From Acidobacteriota bacterium (GTDB taxonomy: Bacteria; Acidobacteriota; Vicinamibacteria; Vicinamibacterales; JAKQTR01): a stretch of 62,572 nucleotides of DNA. Position 1 is the first letter of the stretch. Every line of letters starts with the position of its first letter. Under the pieces are notes generated by a model that saw only the letters and a list, made by a program, of their open reading frames with translations, searched no databases and was not told the DNA's origin. Positions 11,032 through 20,360 of the stretch are shown one piece after another. The translations under genes and the position numbers were made by a program. The DNA is taken from NCBI GenBank assembly GCA_026393755.1, contig JAPKZO010000003.1:1-62572 (forward strand). The letters are read 5' to 3'.

Positions 11032-11817
11032 ATGATCGTGTGCAAGTCGGCGGCGGAGCTGGTGCGGATGCGGGCGGCCAACGTGCTGGTGGCCGATGTG
11101 CTGGCCGAGTTGCGGGAGATGGTCCGGCCGGGCGTGACGACAGGCGATCTGGATCGGTTTGCCGAAGAGCGGGTGCGGGCGGCAGGCGGGGTGCCGGCGT
11201 TCAAGGGCTATCACGGGTTTCCTGCGACGCTGTGCACATCGGTGAATGAGGAAGTGATTCACGGAATCCCGTCGGCGCGGGCGCTCAAGATCGGCGATAT
11301 CGTGTCGATCGACCTGGGCGTCCTGCTGGACGGCTTTTACGGGGATGCGGCGATTACGGTGCCGCTGGCGCCGATCGACAGCCGGGTGGCCGAGCTGTTG
11401 AGAGTGACGGAAGAGTCTCTCTACCGCGGGATCGAGCAGGCCACGGTGGGCGCGCGGGTGTCGGACATCGGCCACGCGGTCCAGCGGCATGTTGAAGCCC
11501 ACGGCTTTTCGGTGGTTCGCGAGTTCGTCGGCCATGGAGTCGGGACGGCACTGCACGAGGAACCCCAGGTGCCCAACTACGGCCCGGCCGGACGCGGGCC
11601 GAGGCTGACCGAGGGGATGACGCTGGCCATCGAACCGATGGTGGCGATGGGACGGGGAGCGGTGAAGGTGCTTCGGGACGGCTGGACGGCGGTGACCAAG
11701 GATCAGAGCCTGGCGGCACATTTCGAGCATACCGTGGCCGTCACCGCAGGAGGACCGGTCATCATGACGGGCCGGAATGGCGCGGCCGGGCAGACGAGTC
11801 GAGGCGACGCCACGTAA
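11032..11817 (+). CDS. map: Methionine aminopeptidase, type I
   Basis: The 261-residue enzyme removes N-terminal methionine from nascent chains. The pita-bread fold residues are visible: [24 protein letters not shown], the first metal Asp in [16 protein letters not shown], the histidine in [20 protein letters not shown], the glutamate in LAIEPM and the final glutamate in FEHTVAV. The gene lies between secY and infA, with no adk between secY and map. It has a short C-terminal extension ([15 protein letters not shown]). Confidence 0.96.
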   Translation: MIVCKSAAELVRMRAANVLVADVLAELREMVRPGVTTGDLDRFAEERVRAAGGVPAFKGYHGFPATLCTSVNEEVIHGIPSARALKIGDIVSIDLGVLLDGFYGDAAITVPLAPIDSRVAELLRVTEESLYRGIEQATVGARVSDIGHAVQRHVEAHGFSVVREFVGHGVGTALHEEPQVPNYGPAGRGPRLTEGMTLAIEPMVAMGRGAVKVLRDGWTAVTKDQSLAAHFEHTVAVTAGGPVIMTGRNGAAGQTSRGDAT

Positions 11818-11846
11818 CTGTCACGTTGGAGTGTGGAGCCGAACTG

Positions 11847-12065
11847 GTGCCGAAAGACGACACGATTGAAGTCACGGGGATTGTGCTCGAGTCGCTCCCG
11901 AACGCGATGTTCCGTGTGGAACTGGAGAACAAGCACCCGGTGCTTGCGCACGTGTCGGGCAGGATGCGGAAGCATTTCATCCGGATCCTGACGGGTGATC
12001 GGGTGCTGATTGAGCTGTCGCCGTACGACTTGAGCCGGGGCCGCATCACGTATCGGTACAAGTAG
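11847..12065 (+). CDS. infA: Translation initiation factor IF-1
   Basis: With the GTG start at 11847 the protein is 72 residues, the normal IF-1 length: [20 protein letters not shown], then [20 protein letters not shown]. It ends [16 protein letters not shown], fully conserved. A GGAG ribosome-binding site at 11835-11838 lies eight bases before the GTG. A TTG at 11826 would add seven atypical residues. IF-1 blocks the A site during initiation. Confidence 0.94.
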   Translation: MPKDDTIEVTGIVLESLPNAMFRVELENKHPVLAHVSGRMRKHFIRILTGDRVLIELSPYDLSRGRITYRYK

Positions 12066-12143
12066 GGCGGCGCCGGGAGCGGGCAGCCTGCCGGGCAGGC
12101 GACAGAGGGACCGGGCGCGGCCCGGAAACGAAGGACCAGGGCT
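12066..12143 (+). other. Two short hairpins in the infA-rpmJ gap
   Basis: The gap holds GCCTGC-CGG-GCAGGC and, further on, CCGGGC-GCG-GCCCGG, each a perfect six-pair stem. Neither is followed by a T-run, so they are not classical terminators. They may moderate readthrough or mRNA decay; only the base pairing is observed. Confidence 0.35.
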
Positions 12144-12257
12144 ATGAAGGTCAGAGCGTCGGTCAAACGGATTTGCGACAAGTGCAAGATTGTCCGCCGC
12201 CGCGGGGTGGTGAGGGTGATCTGCACGAACCAAAAGCATAAGCAGAGGCAGGGGTAA
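12144..12257 (+). CDS. rpmJ: 50S ribosomal protein L36
   Basis: A 37-residue gene starting [20 protein letters not shown] and ending [13 protein letters not shown]. The zinc ligands C11, C14, C27 and H32 are all present, so this is the zinc-binding (C+) form. It sits between infA and rpsM, the standard place. The ATG follows AAGGACCAGGGCT. Confidence 0.95.
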   Translation: MKVRASVKRICDKCKIVRRRGVVRVICTNQKHKQRQG

Positions 12258-12261
12258 CGTC

Positions 12262-12636
12262 ATGGCACGTATCGCGGGTGTGGACCTGCCGCGGACCAAG
12301 CGGGTAGAGATCGGGCTGACCTACATTTTCGGCATCGGCCACACGCGGGCCGCCGGGATCTGCAAGGTCGCCGGGGTGAGCCCCGACGTCCGGGTGAAGG
12401 ATCTGTCGGAAGACGATGTGCGGAAGATCCGCCGCGTCATCGAAGCGCAGGGCGGCGTCGAGGGCGACCTTCGCAAGGAGGTCTCCATGAACATCAAGCG
12501 GCTGATGGATATCGGCTGTTACCGCGGCCTGCGGCATCGCCGCAGTTTGCCGGTGCGGGGCCAGCGGACGCGAACCAACGCGCGCACTCGGAAGGGGCCG
12601 CGCAAGGGCGCTATTGCCAAGAAGAAGACGGTGTAG
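12262..12636 (+). CDS. rpsM: 30S ribosomal protein S13
   Basis: The 124-residue S13 starts [20 protein letters not shown] and carries the helix-hairpin-helix region and [20 protein letters not shown], which is diagnostic. Its basic tail, [18 protein letters not shown], reaches tRNA in the P site. It is the first alpha-operon gene after rpmJ. Confidence 0.97.
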   Translation: MARIAGVDLPRTKRVEIGLTYIFGIGHTRAAGICKVAGVSPDVRVKDLSEDDVRKIRRVIEAQGGVEGDLRKEVSMNIKRLMDIGCYRGLRHRRSLPVRGQRTRTNARTRKGPRKGAIAKKKTV

Positions 12637-12640
12637 CCAC

Positions 12641-13075
12641 ATGGCCAAGACAGAAGCACACGAGGGCGGCGAAAAGACTGAGGCCGACAAGCCCAAGAAG
12701 GCCTTCAAGAAGCGCGGCGAGAAGCGGGTGGTGCACCATGGCATCGTCAGCATTCACGCCTCGTTCAACAACACCAGCATCACTATTGCCGATACCGAGG
12801 GCAACGTGATCGCATGGTCGAGCGCCGGAGCGGTCTCGTTCAAGGGGTCGCGCAAGGGCACGCCGTTTGCGGCGACCCAGGCGGCGCTTGCTGCGGCCAA
12901 CGTGGCAAAGGGCATGGGCATGCGCTCCTGCGAGGTGCGCCTGACGGGCCCCGGGGCCGGCCGCGAATCGGCCGTCCGGGCGCTCAGCACGGTGGGCATC
13001 GAAGTGAAGTCGATTCGTGACATCACGCCCATTCCGCACAACGGGTGCCGGCCCACCAAGCGCCGACGGGTGTAG
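12641..13075 (+). CDS. rpsK: 30S ribosomal protein S11
   Basis: The 144-residue S11 has [20 protein letters not shown], then [21 protein letters not shown], and ends [18 protein letters not shown]. The first 28 residues are a charged Lys/Glu/Ala extension before the conserved core. The ATG at 12641 is five bases after rpsM; an in-frame upstream ATG at 12614 lies inside rpsM and is unlikely. Confidence 0.96.
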   Translation: MAKTEAHEGGEKTEADKPKKAFKKRGEKRVVHHGIVSIHASFNNTSITIADTEGNVIAWSSAGAVSFKGSRKGTPFAATQAALAAANVAKGMGMRSCEVRLTGPGAGRESAVRALSTVGIEVKSIRDITPIPHNGCRPTKRRRV

Positions 13076-13108
13076 GACGACGGAAACCTAGGTACACGGA
13101 AGATACGC

Positions 13109-13738
13109 ATGGCTAGATACACTGGACCTGTTTGCCGCATGTGCCGCCGCGAGGGCATGAAGTTGTTCCTCAAGGGCGAGCGGTGCTACGCGGAGAAGTG
13201 CGGGATCGAGAAGCGCAACACCCCTCCCGGCCAGCACGGGAAGGCGCGCAAGGCGAAGCTGGCGGGCTACGGCCTGCAGCTGCGCGAGAAGCAGCGCGTC
13301 AAGCGCATTTACGGCGTGCTCGAAAACCAGTTCCGCCGCTATTTCGAGGCGGCCGATCGCCAGCGCGGGATCACCGGCGAGCTGCTCCTCCAGAAGCTCG
13401 AGTGCCGGCTGGACAACGTGGTGTACCGCCTGGGCTTCGCGACCTCGCGGTCGCAGGCCCGGCAGCTGGTGCGCCACGGGCACTTCTCGGTGAACGGCCG
13501 GAAGGTGGACATCCCGTCGCGGCTGGTCCGCGAAGGCGACGTGGTGGGCGTGCGGGCAGGCAGCCAGAAGAACGTGTTCGTGCTGCACGCGATGGAGGAA
13601 GTCAAGGGGCGCGGCATTCCGGAATGGCTCTCGGCGCAGCCGGAGCAGATGTCCGGTCGTGTGGTCGCGCTGCCGAGCCGCGCGCAGATCAACCTGCCGG
13701 TGCAGGAGCAGCTGATCGTCGAACTCTACTCGAAGTAA
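13109..13738 (+). CDS. rpsD: 30S ribosomal protein S4
   Basis: The 209-residue S4 has an N-terminal zinc knuckle (C9, C12, C26, C31), an [10 protein letters not shown]-type helix and an S4 RNA-binding domain with [20 protein letters not shown] and [18 protein letters not shown]4 nucleates 30S assembly and in E. coli represses the alpha operon. The bases ACACTGGACCTGT at its start (13119-13131) recur in the rpsD-rpoA gap at 13793-13805. Confidence 0.97.
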   Translation: MARYTGPVCRMCRREGMKLFLKGERCYAEKCGIEKRNTPPGQHGKARKAKLAGYGLQLREKQRVKRIYGVLENQFRRYFEAADRQRGITGELLLQKLECRLDNVVYRLGFATSRSQARQLVRHGHFSVNGRKVDIPSRLVREGDVVGVRAGSQKNVFVLHAMEEVKGRGIPEWLSAQPEQMSGRVVALPSRAQINLPVQEQLIVELYSK

Positions 13739-13822
13739 TCAAGGCCAGATCGGGCTGGCGGGCGGCTCCGGCGAGCGGCCCGGACGTCAGGGACACTGGA
13801 CCTGTAGAAAGGATCGCCAACG

Positions 13823-14809
13823 ATGCTGTGGAAGGGTTTCCAGCGGCCGAAGAGGCTGGAGTTCGAGCGTGACACTCTGAACGACCGGTTCGCCCGGTTC
13901 TACGCTCAACCGTTTGAGCGGGGATTCGGCACGACTATCGGCAATACGATGAGGCGCGTGCTCCTGTCGTCAATCGAAGGCGCAGCCTGCTCGGCGGTGA
14001 AGATCGACGGTGTGCTGCACGAGTTCTCGCCCATCCCCGGGGTGGTCGAAGACGCCACCGATCTCATCCTCAACCTGAAGCAGATCCCGCTCAAGATGCA
14101 CGTCGATCACATGAAGACGTTGTACGTGCGGGTCGACAAAGCCGGCGAGGTCAGGGCCCGCGACATCGAGCCCGATGCCGACATCGAAATTCTCGAGCCG
14201 GATGCCCACATCGCGACGGTGTCCGAGGGCGGCAAACTCCACATGGAGATGCGGATCAAGCGGGGACGGAGCTACGTCACCGCGGACCGCAACTTCGATG
14301 AGGACCTCGGGATCGGCTGGATCCCCATTGACTCGGTGCATTCGCCGGTCAGGAAGGTCAACTACCTGGTCGAGGCCGCGCGCCTCGGGCAGACCACCGA
14401 CTTCGAGAAGCTGACGCTGGATGTGTGGACCAATGGCGCCGTGACGCCGCGCGATGCGGTGTCGCTGGCCGCCCGGCTCGTGCGGGACCACCTGAACATC
14501 TTCGTCAACCTCGAAGAATCGATGGAGCAGGGCGAGGACGGCCAGGGATCCGCGCCCGGACCGACCGCCGGCAACGAGCACCTCGACAAGAGCGTCGAGG
14601 AACTCGAACTCTCGGTCCGGTCGTACAACTGCCTCAAGAACGCGAACATCCGGACGATTCGCGAGCTCGTGCAGAAGAGTGAAGGCGAGATGCTGAAGAC
14701 CAAGAACTTCGGCCGGAAGTCGCTCAACGAGATCAAGGACATCCTGCAGACGATGGGCCTCAGTCTCGGCATGCGGGTGGACTCGGCGGCCAGGACGGCA
14801 GCGGAGTAA
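13823..14809 (+). CDS. rpoA: DNA-directed RNA polymerase subunit alpha
   Basis: The 328-residue alpha subunit scaffolds the polymerase through its dimerising N-terminal domain ([20 protein letters not shown]) and contacts UP elements and activators through a C-terminal domain of about 70 residues ([34 protein letters not shown]). The linker near residue 240 is Gly/Pro/Glu-rich. It lies 84 bases after rpsD, with AGAAAGGA as ribosome-binding site. Confidence 0.97.
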   Translation: MLWKGFQRPKRLEFERDTLNDRFARFYAQPFERGFGTTIGNTMRRVLLSSIEGAACSAVKIDGVLHEFSPIPGVVEDATDLILNLKQIPLKMHVDHMKTLYVRVDKAGEVRARDIEPDADIEILEPDAHIATVSEGGKLHMEMRIKRGRSYVTADRNFDEDLGIGWIPIDSVHSPVRKVNYLVEAARLGQTTDFEKLTLDVWTNGAVTPRDAVSLAARLVRDHLNIFVNLEESMEQGEDGQGSAPGPTAGNEHLDKSVEELELSVRSYNCLKNANIRTIRELVQKSEGEMLKTKNFGRKSLNEIKDILQTMGLSLGMRVDSAARTAAE

Positions 14810-14821
14810 CGGAAGAATCTG

Positions 14822-14906
14822 GAAGTAAGAAGTAAGAAGTAAGAAGGCGAGCAGCCGCGGGCAGGAATTCCTTCCTGCTCCTTGCTTCTGAATTCTTGCT
14901 TCTGAG
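14822..14906 (+). repeat. GAAGTAA-repeat hairpin in the rpoA-rplQ gap
   Basis: The 5' arm has three tandem GAAGTAA units plus GAAG (14822-14846). The 3' arm has TTGCTTCTGA twice (14882-14891 and 14896-14905). AGAAGTAAG in the 5' arm can pair with CTTGCTTCT in the 3' arm through one G-U wobble. Between them is a perfect hairpin, GCAGGAA-TTCC-TTCCTGC (14861-14878). The element is AT-richer than its surroundings and lies inside an operon, co-oriented with transcription. Confidence 0.6.
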
Positions 14907-14918
14907 TGAGAACGAAAT

Positions 14919-15527
14919 ATGCGTCATCGAGTTGCCCATCGGAAGCTGGGACGAGTCACCGAGCACCGCATCAGCCTGCTGCGCAATCAGGCCACCGCGA
15001 TCCTCGAGCACGAGCACATCATCACCACCGTGCCCAAGGCGAAGGAACTGCGGCCGTACGTGGAGCGCCTGATCAGCGTGGCGAAGCGCGGGGTGGCGGC
15101 GGGTGGATTGCAGTTGCTGAACGCCAGACGAATGGTCGGCCAGGATATCGCCAACCGCGACGTCCTCAAGAAGCTGTTCGATACGCTGGCGCCGCGGTTT
15201 GCCGAACGGCCCGGCGGCTACGTTCGCATCCTGAAGGCTGGCGTTCGCAAGGGCGACGCCGCCCCGGTGGCGCTGGTCGAGTTAATCGGCAGCGAATTCG
15301 ATCCGAAGAAGGCCGAGGCGGCTGGCAAGGACGGCAAGGCCGCCGCCAAGGACGGCAAGCAGGGCGGCATGGCCGGCCGGTTGCGCCGCGTGGCCGAGCG
15401 GGTCCGCGGTCGCAAGGCCGACGCCGACGAGACGGGCGCTCCGGTGCACGAGCGCACGAAGGCCCCGACCCGATCCACGGCAAAACCGCGTCAGACTGGC
15501 CGTACCGGCGGCAACAAAGGAAGCTAA
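14919..15527 (+). CDS. rplQ: 50S ribosomal protein L17 with long C-terminal tail
   Basis: The first 120 residues are a standard L17: MRHRVAHRKLGRVTEHRISL, ITTVPKAKELRPYVERLISVAK and GGYVRILKAGVRKGDAAPVA. A further tail of about 80 residues, rich in Lys, Ala, Gly and Arg (AAGKDGKAAAKDGKQGG and on to the end), brings the total to 202. The tail is low in complexity and probably disordered. It is the last gene of the supercluster. Its stop lies 11 bases from the stop of the convergent EF-G-like gene, and I see no terminator hairpin between them. Confidence 0.95.
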   Translation: MRHRVAHRKLGRVTEHRISLLRNQATAILEHEHIITTVPKAKELRPYVERLISVAKRGVAAGGLQLLNARRMVGQDIANRDVLKKLFDTLAPRFAERPGGYVRILKAGVRKGDAAPVALVELIGSEFDPKKAEAAGKDGKAAAKDGKQGGMAGRLRRVAERVRGRKADADETGAPVHERTKAPTRSTAKPRQTGRTGGNKGS

Positions 15528-15538
15528 CCGGAGACCCC

Positions 15539-17638
15539 CTACTCTTCTTCTTCCTCGGCCGCCTCGCCCTTCTCGGCCTTGGCGGCCGCGATGATCTTCG
15601 CCTGCAGGTGAGACGGCACTTCCTGGTAGTGGGAATACTCCATGTGGTACGTGCCGCGGCCTCCGGTGTTCGACGTCAGTGTCTGTTCGTAGGTGAGCAT
15701 CTCGGCCATCGGCACCTGCGCCTTGACCACCGTCGTGGACCCGCGCGTGTCCATCCCCGAGACGTGCCCGCGCCGGCTGTTGATGTCGCCCATGATGTCT
15801 CCGGCAAAATCGCTCGGGACGTACACCTCGACGTTCATCACCGGCTCGAGGATCGTCGGTTTGGCCCGCGTCATGCCATCCTTGAACGCCAGCCGCCCCG
15901 CCATCCTGAACGAGAGCTCGTTGGAATCGACCGGGTGAAACTTGCCGTCGAGCAGGGTGACCCTGAAGTCGAGCACCGGGTAGCCAGCCAGATACCCGCG
16001 CACGCGGGTGTCTTGAATGCCCTTTTCGACCGCCGGGCGGAAGTTCAGCGGGATCGACCCGCCGAAAATCTTGTCGACGAATTCGAAATCGGATCCTCGC
16101 GGGAGCGGTTCCATCTTGATCGTGCAATCGCCGAACTGCCCGTGACCCCCGGTCTGTTTCTTGTGCCGCCCGTGCGCCTCGGTCGCCTGCGTGATCGTCT
16201 CCCGGTAGGGGATCCGCGGCAGCTTCAGGTTGACCTCGACGGCAAACCGGCGCTTCAGTTTCGCGACCGTCACTTCGATGTGCATCTGGCCCTGTCCGGC
16301 GAGCAGCAGCTCGTTGGTCTGCTGGTCCCGGCTGTACCGGACCGTCGGATCCTCTTCGAGGAGGCGGTGCAGCGCCGTGCTGATCTTCTCTTCGTCGCCT
16401 CTGGTCTTCGGCTCGATGGCGTACGAGAGCACCGGATCGGGGAACACGAGAGGCTTGAAGCACACGCCGCCGTCCTTGTCGCCGATCGTGTGGTTGGTCT
16501 GCGTGTCCTTGAGTTTGGCCACCGCGCCGATGTCGCCGGCCTTGATCTCGGGCACGTCGGTCGGCGTCTTGCCCTGCAGCAACGTCAGATGGCCGACGCG
16601 CTCGGCCGATTCGTGCGACAGATTCTGCACCGTCGAGTCGGCCTTGAGCGATCCACGGACGACGCGGAACAGGCTGATGCGACCGGCGAACGGGTCGGCG
16701 ATGGTCTTCCACACGAAGACGGAGAGCGGCCCGCTGTCGGCGACCGTGATGGCGACGTCGGCCCCCGCCTTGTCGGTCGCCTTGAATGAGCGGTCGGATG
16801 CCGCCGGGAAGTAGGCGAGCAACGCGTCGAGCGCGGGCTGCACGCCGACGTTGTTGATGGCGGAGGTGCACACCAACGGGAACATCTTGCGCCCGGCGAC
16901 TGCCCGGCGCAGCCCGCCAATCAGTTCGTCCTGCGTCAGCGTGCCGGACTCGAAGAACTTCTCGATCAGCGTGTCGTCCGCTTCAGCGACCATCTCGACC
17001 AGCGCGTCCCGCGCGGCGTTCACGGCAGCGGCGAGATCCGCGGGAACCGGCTCTTCGGCCATCTTGCCGGAGCCGTCGGTGGCGAAGGTGTAGGCCTTCA
17101 GGCCGATCAGGTCGACGACGCCCTTGAAGTCCTTCTCGTCGCCGATCGGCATCTGGATCGGGACGACCATCCGGCCGAACGACGCCTGGATGGACTCGAG
17201 CGTGCGAGCGAGGCTCGCGCGTTCCCGGTCCATGCGGCTCAGCACGACAATCCGCGGGAGTTCCTGCGCCTCGGCTGCTTCCCACACCTTCTCGGTCTGC
17301 ACTTCAACGCCGGACACCGCGTCAATCACCACGATGGCGCCATCGGCCACGCCGAGCGCCGCCCGGGTATCGCTGAAGAAGTTCGCGAACCCGGGCGTAT
17401 CGATGATGTTGATCTTGGTCTTGTTCCACTCGGCGTAACTGATGCTGGCCGACAGGGTGTGCTTGCGGGCGATTTCTTCTTCGTCGAAGTCGGTGACCGT
17501 GTTGCCTTCGTCCACCTTGCCCAAGCGGTTGACCATTCCGGCGTCGAACAGGATGGCGGACGCCAACTGGGTCTTGCCTGACCCGCTGTGACCGACAAGC
17601 GCGACATTCCTGATGCTTGCGGCGTCATAGACCTTCAT
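15539..17638 (-). CDS. fusA2: EF-G-like translational GTPase (FusA2 type)
   Basis: The 699-residue protein has the five-domain EF-G layout. The P-loop GHSGSGKT is at residues 16-23, in place of the canonical AHIDAGKT. DTPG is at 80-83. The G4 motif at 134-137 reads SRMD instead of NKxD. Domain IV carries QTGGHGQFGDCTIKMEPL and domain V ends near GRGTYHMEYSHYQEVP. The C-terminus is a Glu-rich tail. This P-loop and G4 pattern marks the FusA2/EF-G-II-like group, whose role is unsettled; the canonical fusA would be expected upstream of tuf, outside the window. I chose ATG 17638 because the conserved core begins at once (MKVYDAASIRNVALVG). Confidence 0.88.
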   Translation of the reverse strand: MKVYDAASIRNVALVGHSGSGKTQLASAILFDAGMVNRLGKVDEGNTVTDFDEEEIARKHTLSASISYAEWNKTKINIIDTPGFANFFSDTRAALGVADGAIVVIDAVSGVEVQTEKVWEAAEAQELPRIVVLSRMDRERASLARTLESIQASFGRMVVPIQMPIGDEKDFKGVVDLIGLKAYTFATDGSGKMAEEPVPADLAAAVNAARDALVEMVAEADDTLIEKFFESGTLTQDELIGGLRRAVAGRKMFPLVCTSAINNVGVQPALDALLAYFPAASDRSFKATDKAGADVAITVADSGPLSVFVWKTIADPFAGRISLFRVVRGSLKADSTVQNLSHESAERVGHLTLLQGKTPTDVPEIKAGDIGAVAKLKDTQTNHTIGDKDGGVCFKPLVFPDPVLSYAIEPKTRGDEEKISTALHRLLEEDPTVRYSRDQQTNELLLAGQGQMHIEVTVAKLKRRFAVEVNLKLPRIPYRETITQATEAHGRHKKQTGGHGQFGDCTIKMEPLPRGSDFEFVDKIFGGSIPLNFRPAVEKGIQDTRVRGYLAGYPVLDFRVTLLDGKFHPVDSNELSFRMAGRLAFKDGMTRAKPTILEPVMNVEVYVPSDFAGDIMGDINSRRGHVSGMDTRGSTTVVKAQVPMAEMLTYEQTLTSNTGGRGTYHMEYSHYQEVPSHLQAKIIAAAKAEKGEAAEEEEE

Positions 17639-17733
17639 ATGCGGTAGCCCTCTTTCTGCCGTCAATCCGAAGAACGCCAAAGAACTCATTCTACTAGGGG
17701 GTGGGGGACGGGGGCTACAACTTAGAGGGGATT

Positions 17734-17773
17734 TCCGCCTTCGCCGGGCATGAGCGAGACCGGCTTCGGCGGA
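17734..17773. repeat. CCGCCTTCGCC-type stem element
   Basis: TCCGCC (17734-17739) pairs with GGCGGA (17768-17773) around TTCGCCGGGC and a spacer. A related stem, GCCTTCGCC with GGCGACGGC, lies at 51667-51700. Both copies are in gaps at the 3' ends of genes. It sits about 30 bases from a TAGGGGCG-type palindrome. Confidence 0.45.
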
Positions 17774-17799
17774 CAAGCGGGATCCGGGATTGGGGATTC

Positions 17800-17823
17800 G
17801 GGCGCGATGAATCGCGCCCCTAC
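17800..17823 (-). repeat. TAGGGGCG-type palindrome, copy 1
   Basis: A nine-pair stem: GGGCGCGAT, loop GA, ATCGCGCCC, then CTAC on the plus strand. Read on the minus strand it begins GTAGGGGCG, and its TAG is the stop codon of the permease gene ending at 17820. Copies with different stem bases but kept pairing are at 35685-35708, 35732-35760 and, degenerate, 51733-51757. Confidence 0.7.
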
Positions 17824-19133
17824 TCGTACCTGAGCGCTTCGATCGGGTCCAGACGCGAGGCGCGGATGGCCGGCACCAGACCGAAGAAGATGCCGACGCC
17901 GCCAGAGAAACCGAGGCCCAGCGCGAAGCTCCACCAGGGAAGCGACACCGGGAAGCCGGTCAGGTAGTGCACGCCGACGCCAATCGAAGCGCCAAGGGCG
18001 ACGCCCAGGATCCCCCCGACCGACGTGAGGAACACCGCTTCGAACAGGAACTGCCAGAGGATCTCGCGGCGGCGGGCCCCGAGGGCCTTGCGAACGCCGA
18101 TCTCCCTCGTGCGCTCGGTCACCGAGATCATCATGATCGCCATGACCCCGATGCCGCCGACCATCAGGGCAATCGATGAGATGACGACCAGGCCAATGAA
18201 CGTCGCGCCGGAGATCTGATCCCACATCTTGAGCGCCGCATCCTGCGTGATGATATCGAAGTCGTTGGGCTGCTCCAGCTTCAGTCCGTGCCGGACGCGC
18301 ATGACCTGCTCCACCTCGGCCATCGCCTGGTCGCGCGTGGCGCCTTCGGCGGGTACGACGGCGATCATGGCGCTTCTCATGGCGTTGGCGTTGGTCTGCG
18401 TTCCCCCCACGTGCACATTGCCGGACATGTTGCGCCACCCGAACTGCTTCTGATAGGTCGTGTACGGAATGACCACGAAGTCGTCCTGGCCGCCCCCCAG
18501 CCCACCGACGCTTGGGCGCGGCGCGACGTAGCCGATGACTTCGTACTCGTCCCCGGCGATGCGAACCACCTTGCCGACGGGGTCGACATTCGCGAACAGG
18601 GCCTTGGCGGGTGAATCTCCGAGGACCGCAAGATTGCGCCGGTGCTCGACCTCGGCCTGGACGAAGAACCGCCCGCCGGTCAGCTTCAGAAAGTTGACGG
18701 CGGCATAGTTCTCCGACACCCCGATGATGCCGAGTTGCTTGGTCTTCTCGCCCTTGTAGTAGACGCGCTCTCGGGTGCCGGCCATCCAGGCGCCAAGCCA
18801 CACGTCGACTTTGCCGGCCGATGGCGCGTCACGCTCGATCGCCTTCGCATCAGCGACGGTTAGCACCGGCCGCTTGATCAGATCCTTGAATTCCTTGCCC
18901 GACGCGAAACTCAGGCCGCTGAACTTGGCGACAAACATGGTGTCGGGTCCGAGTTCCCGGATCGAGTCGCGCAGCGACTCGTCGAAGCCCCGGATGATCG
19001 AGGTCATGCCGACGATCGCGGTGATGCCGATTACGACTCCCAGAACCGTCAGCGCCGACCGCATCTTGTTGCCGCGCAGCGTGTCGTACGCCATCACGAC
19101 CACGTCCGACAGAAGCGCGAAGCGCATCGCCAT
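17820..19133 (-). CDS. MacB-type ABC transporter permease (FtsX domain), second of pair
   Basis: The 437-residue protein has a first transmembrane helix near residues 20-45 (MRSALTVLGVVIGITAIVGM), a large periplasmic MacB_PCD-type domain, and three C-terminal helices of the FtsX fold containing REIGVRKALGARRREILWQF, the coupling-helix motif. It ends ASRLDPIEALRYE, typical of MacB permeases. There is no nucleotide-binding domain, unlike E. coli MacB. The start ATG overlaps the stop of the upstream permease by one base (TAATG). The stop codon lies in a TAGGGGCG palindrome. Confidence 0.9.
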   Translation of the reverse strand: MAMRFALLSDVVVMAYDTLRGNKMRSALTVLGVVIGITAIVGMTSIIRGFDESLRDSIRELGPDTMFVAKFSGLSFASGKEFKDLIKRPVLTVADAKAIERDAPSAGKVDVWLGAWMAGTRERVYYKGEKTKQLGIIGVSENYAAVNFLKLTGGRFFVQAEVEHRRNLAVLGDSPAKALFANVDPVGKVVRIAGDEYEVIGYVAPRPSVGGLGGGQDDFVVIPYTTYQKQFGWRNMSGNVHVGGTQTNANAMRSAMIAVVPAEGATRDQAMAEVEQVMRVRHGLKLEQPNDFDIITQDAALKMWDQISGATFIGLVVISSIALMVGGIGVMAIMMISVTERTREIGVRKALGARRREILWQFLFEAVFLTSVGGILGVALGASIGVGVHYLTGFPVSLPWWSFALGLGFSGGVGIFFGLVPAIRASRLDPIEALRYE

Positions 19134-20356
19134 TACTCTTTCCTCAAGGCCTCGATCGGGTCGAGCCGGGCCGCCCGCATGGCCGGATAGACCCCGAACA
19201 CCAATCCGACAAACGCCGTGATGCCAATGCCCAGCATCACCGACCACAATTGCACGGCGGCCGGAAGCGGGCTCAGTTTCGCGATCGCCAGCGCCAACAG
19301 GAACCCGAGCGACGTGCCGACAATCCCACCGGCGACCGACAGCGTCACCGACTCGGCCAGCACCTGCAGCATGATGTCGCGCCGCTTTGCCCCGAGCGCC
19401 TTCCGCAACCCGATCTCGAACGTGCGTTCCGTCACCACCATCAGCATGATGTTCATGATGACGATGCCGCCCACGACGAGCGACAGCGCGACCACGCCGA
19501 TCAACACCGCGAAAATGCCGGCAGTGGCCTGGCGGTAGATCGCCAGGATCGACTCCGACGTGAACATGCCGAAGTTGTCCTTCTGCTTCGGCTTGAGCCG
19601 GCGCTCGATGCGCAGGGCGATGGTCGCGTCGTCCATGGCCTGGTCCACCACCGACGGATCGATCGGCTTCACGTTCAGCTGAATGCTCCGGCGCGACCCG
19701 AAAATCTTCTGGAACGAGCCCAGCGGGATCACCGCGAACTCGTCCTGGGACTGGCCGAAGATGGCCCCCTTCTTCTCGTTGACGCCAATCACCCGATAGT
19801 GGATGCCCTGGATCTTGATGATTTGGTCCAGCGCGTTCCGCTCGCCAAAGAGGCGGTCCGCCGTGCCCCAGCCCAGGAGGGCGACGTTGCGGTTGCGGTC
19901 GACCTCGCTCGGGCTGATCAGGCGGCCTCGCTCGGCGTTGTACGAGGAGAAGTTCACGTACTCGGCCGACACGCCTCGGATCGTGACGCTCTCGAGCAGT
20001 TTCTCCTTGTAGGACACCTGGCCGTTGCTGCCGCTCTCGGCCATCACCGATCGCACCAGCGGACTGTAGCGCCGGATGGCCTCGGCATCCTGCATGGTGA
20101 TGCGAGGATTGCTCCTCGCCTTTTCTGCGTCCTCCTCGCTGCGCGTGATGCCGTAGCGGTCGACCACGAACGAGTCGGCGCCCACATCCGACACGATCGC
20201 CTCGGTGACTGTGGCGTTCAGCCCCTGGATGAGGGACACCACGGCGATAATCGACGTGACGGCCACGATATTGCCGAGCACGCTCATGAACGAGCGCAGC
20301 TTGCTCCCCCAGATGGCGCGGAGCGCGATCGCGACCCCTTCGAGAATGCGACCCAT
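19133..20356 (-). CDS. MacB-type ABC transporter permease (FtsX domain), first of pair
   Basis: The 407-residue protein has the same layout as its downstream neighbour: an N-terminal helix (LRSFMSVLGNIVAVTSIIAVV), a periplasmic domain, and C-terminal helices with FEIGLRKALGAKRRDIMLQVL and AARLDPIEALRKE. It also lacks an ATPase domain. The two permeases differ in sequence and probably form a heterodimer (inference). It begins four bases after the adaptor gene ends. Such permeases usually export peptides, lipids or macrolides with a MacA partner; the substrate here is unknown. Confidence 0.9.
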   Translation of the reverse strand: MGRILEGVAIALRAIWGSKLRSFMSVLGNIVAVTSIIAVVSLIQGLNATVTEAIVSDVGADSFVVDRYGITRSEEDAEKARSNPRITMQDAEAIRRYSPLVRSVMAESGSNGQVSYKEKLLESVTIRGVSAEYVNFSSYNAERGRLISPSEVDRNRNVALLGWGTADRLFGERNALDQIIKIQGIHYRVIGVNEKKGAIFGQSQDEFAVIPLGSFQKIFGSRRSIQLNVKPIDPSVVDQAMDDATIALRIERRLKPKQKDNFGMFTSESILAIYRQATAGIFAVLIGVVALSLVVGGIVIMNIMLMVVTERTFEIGLRKALGAKRRDIMLQVLAESVTLSVAGGIVGTSLGFLLALAIAKLSPLPAAVQLWSVMLGIGITAFVGLVFGVYPAMRAARLDPIEALRKE

Positions 20357-20360
20357 AACG

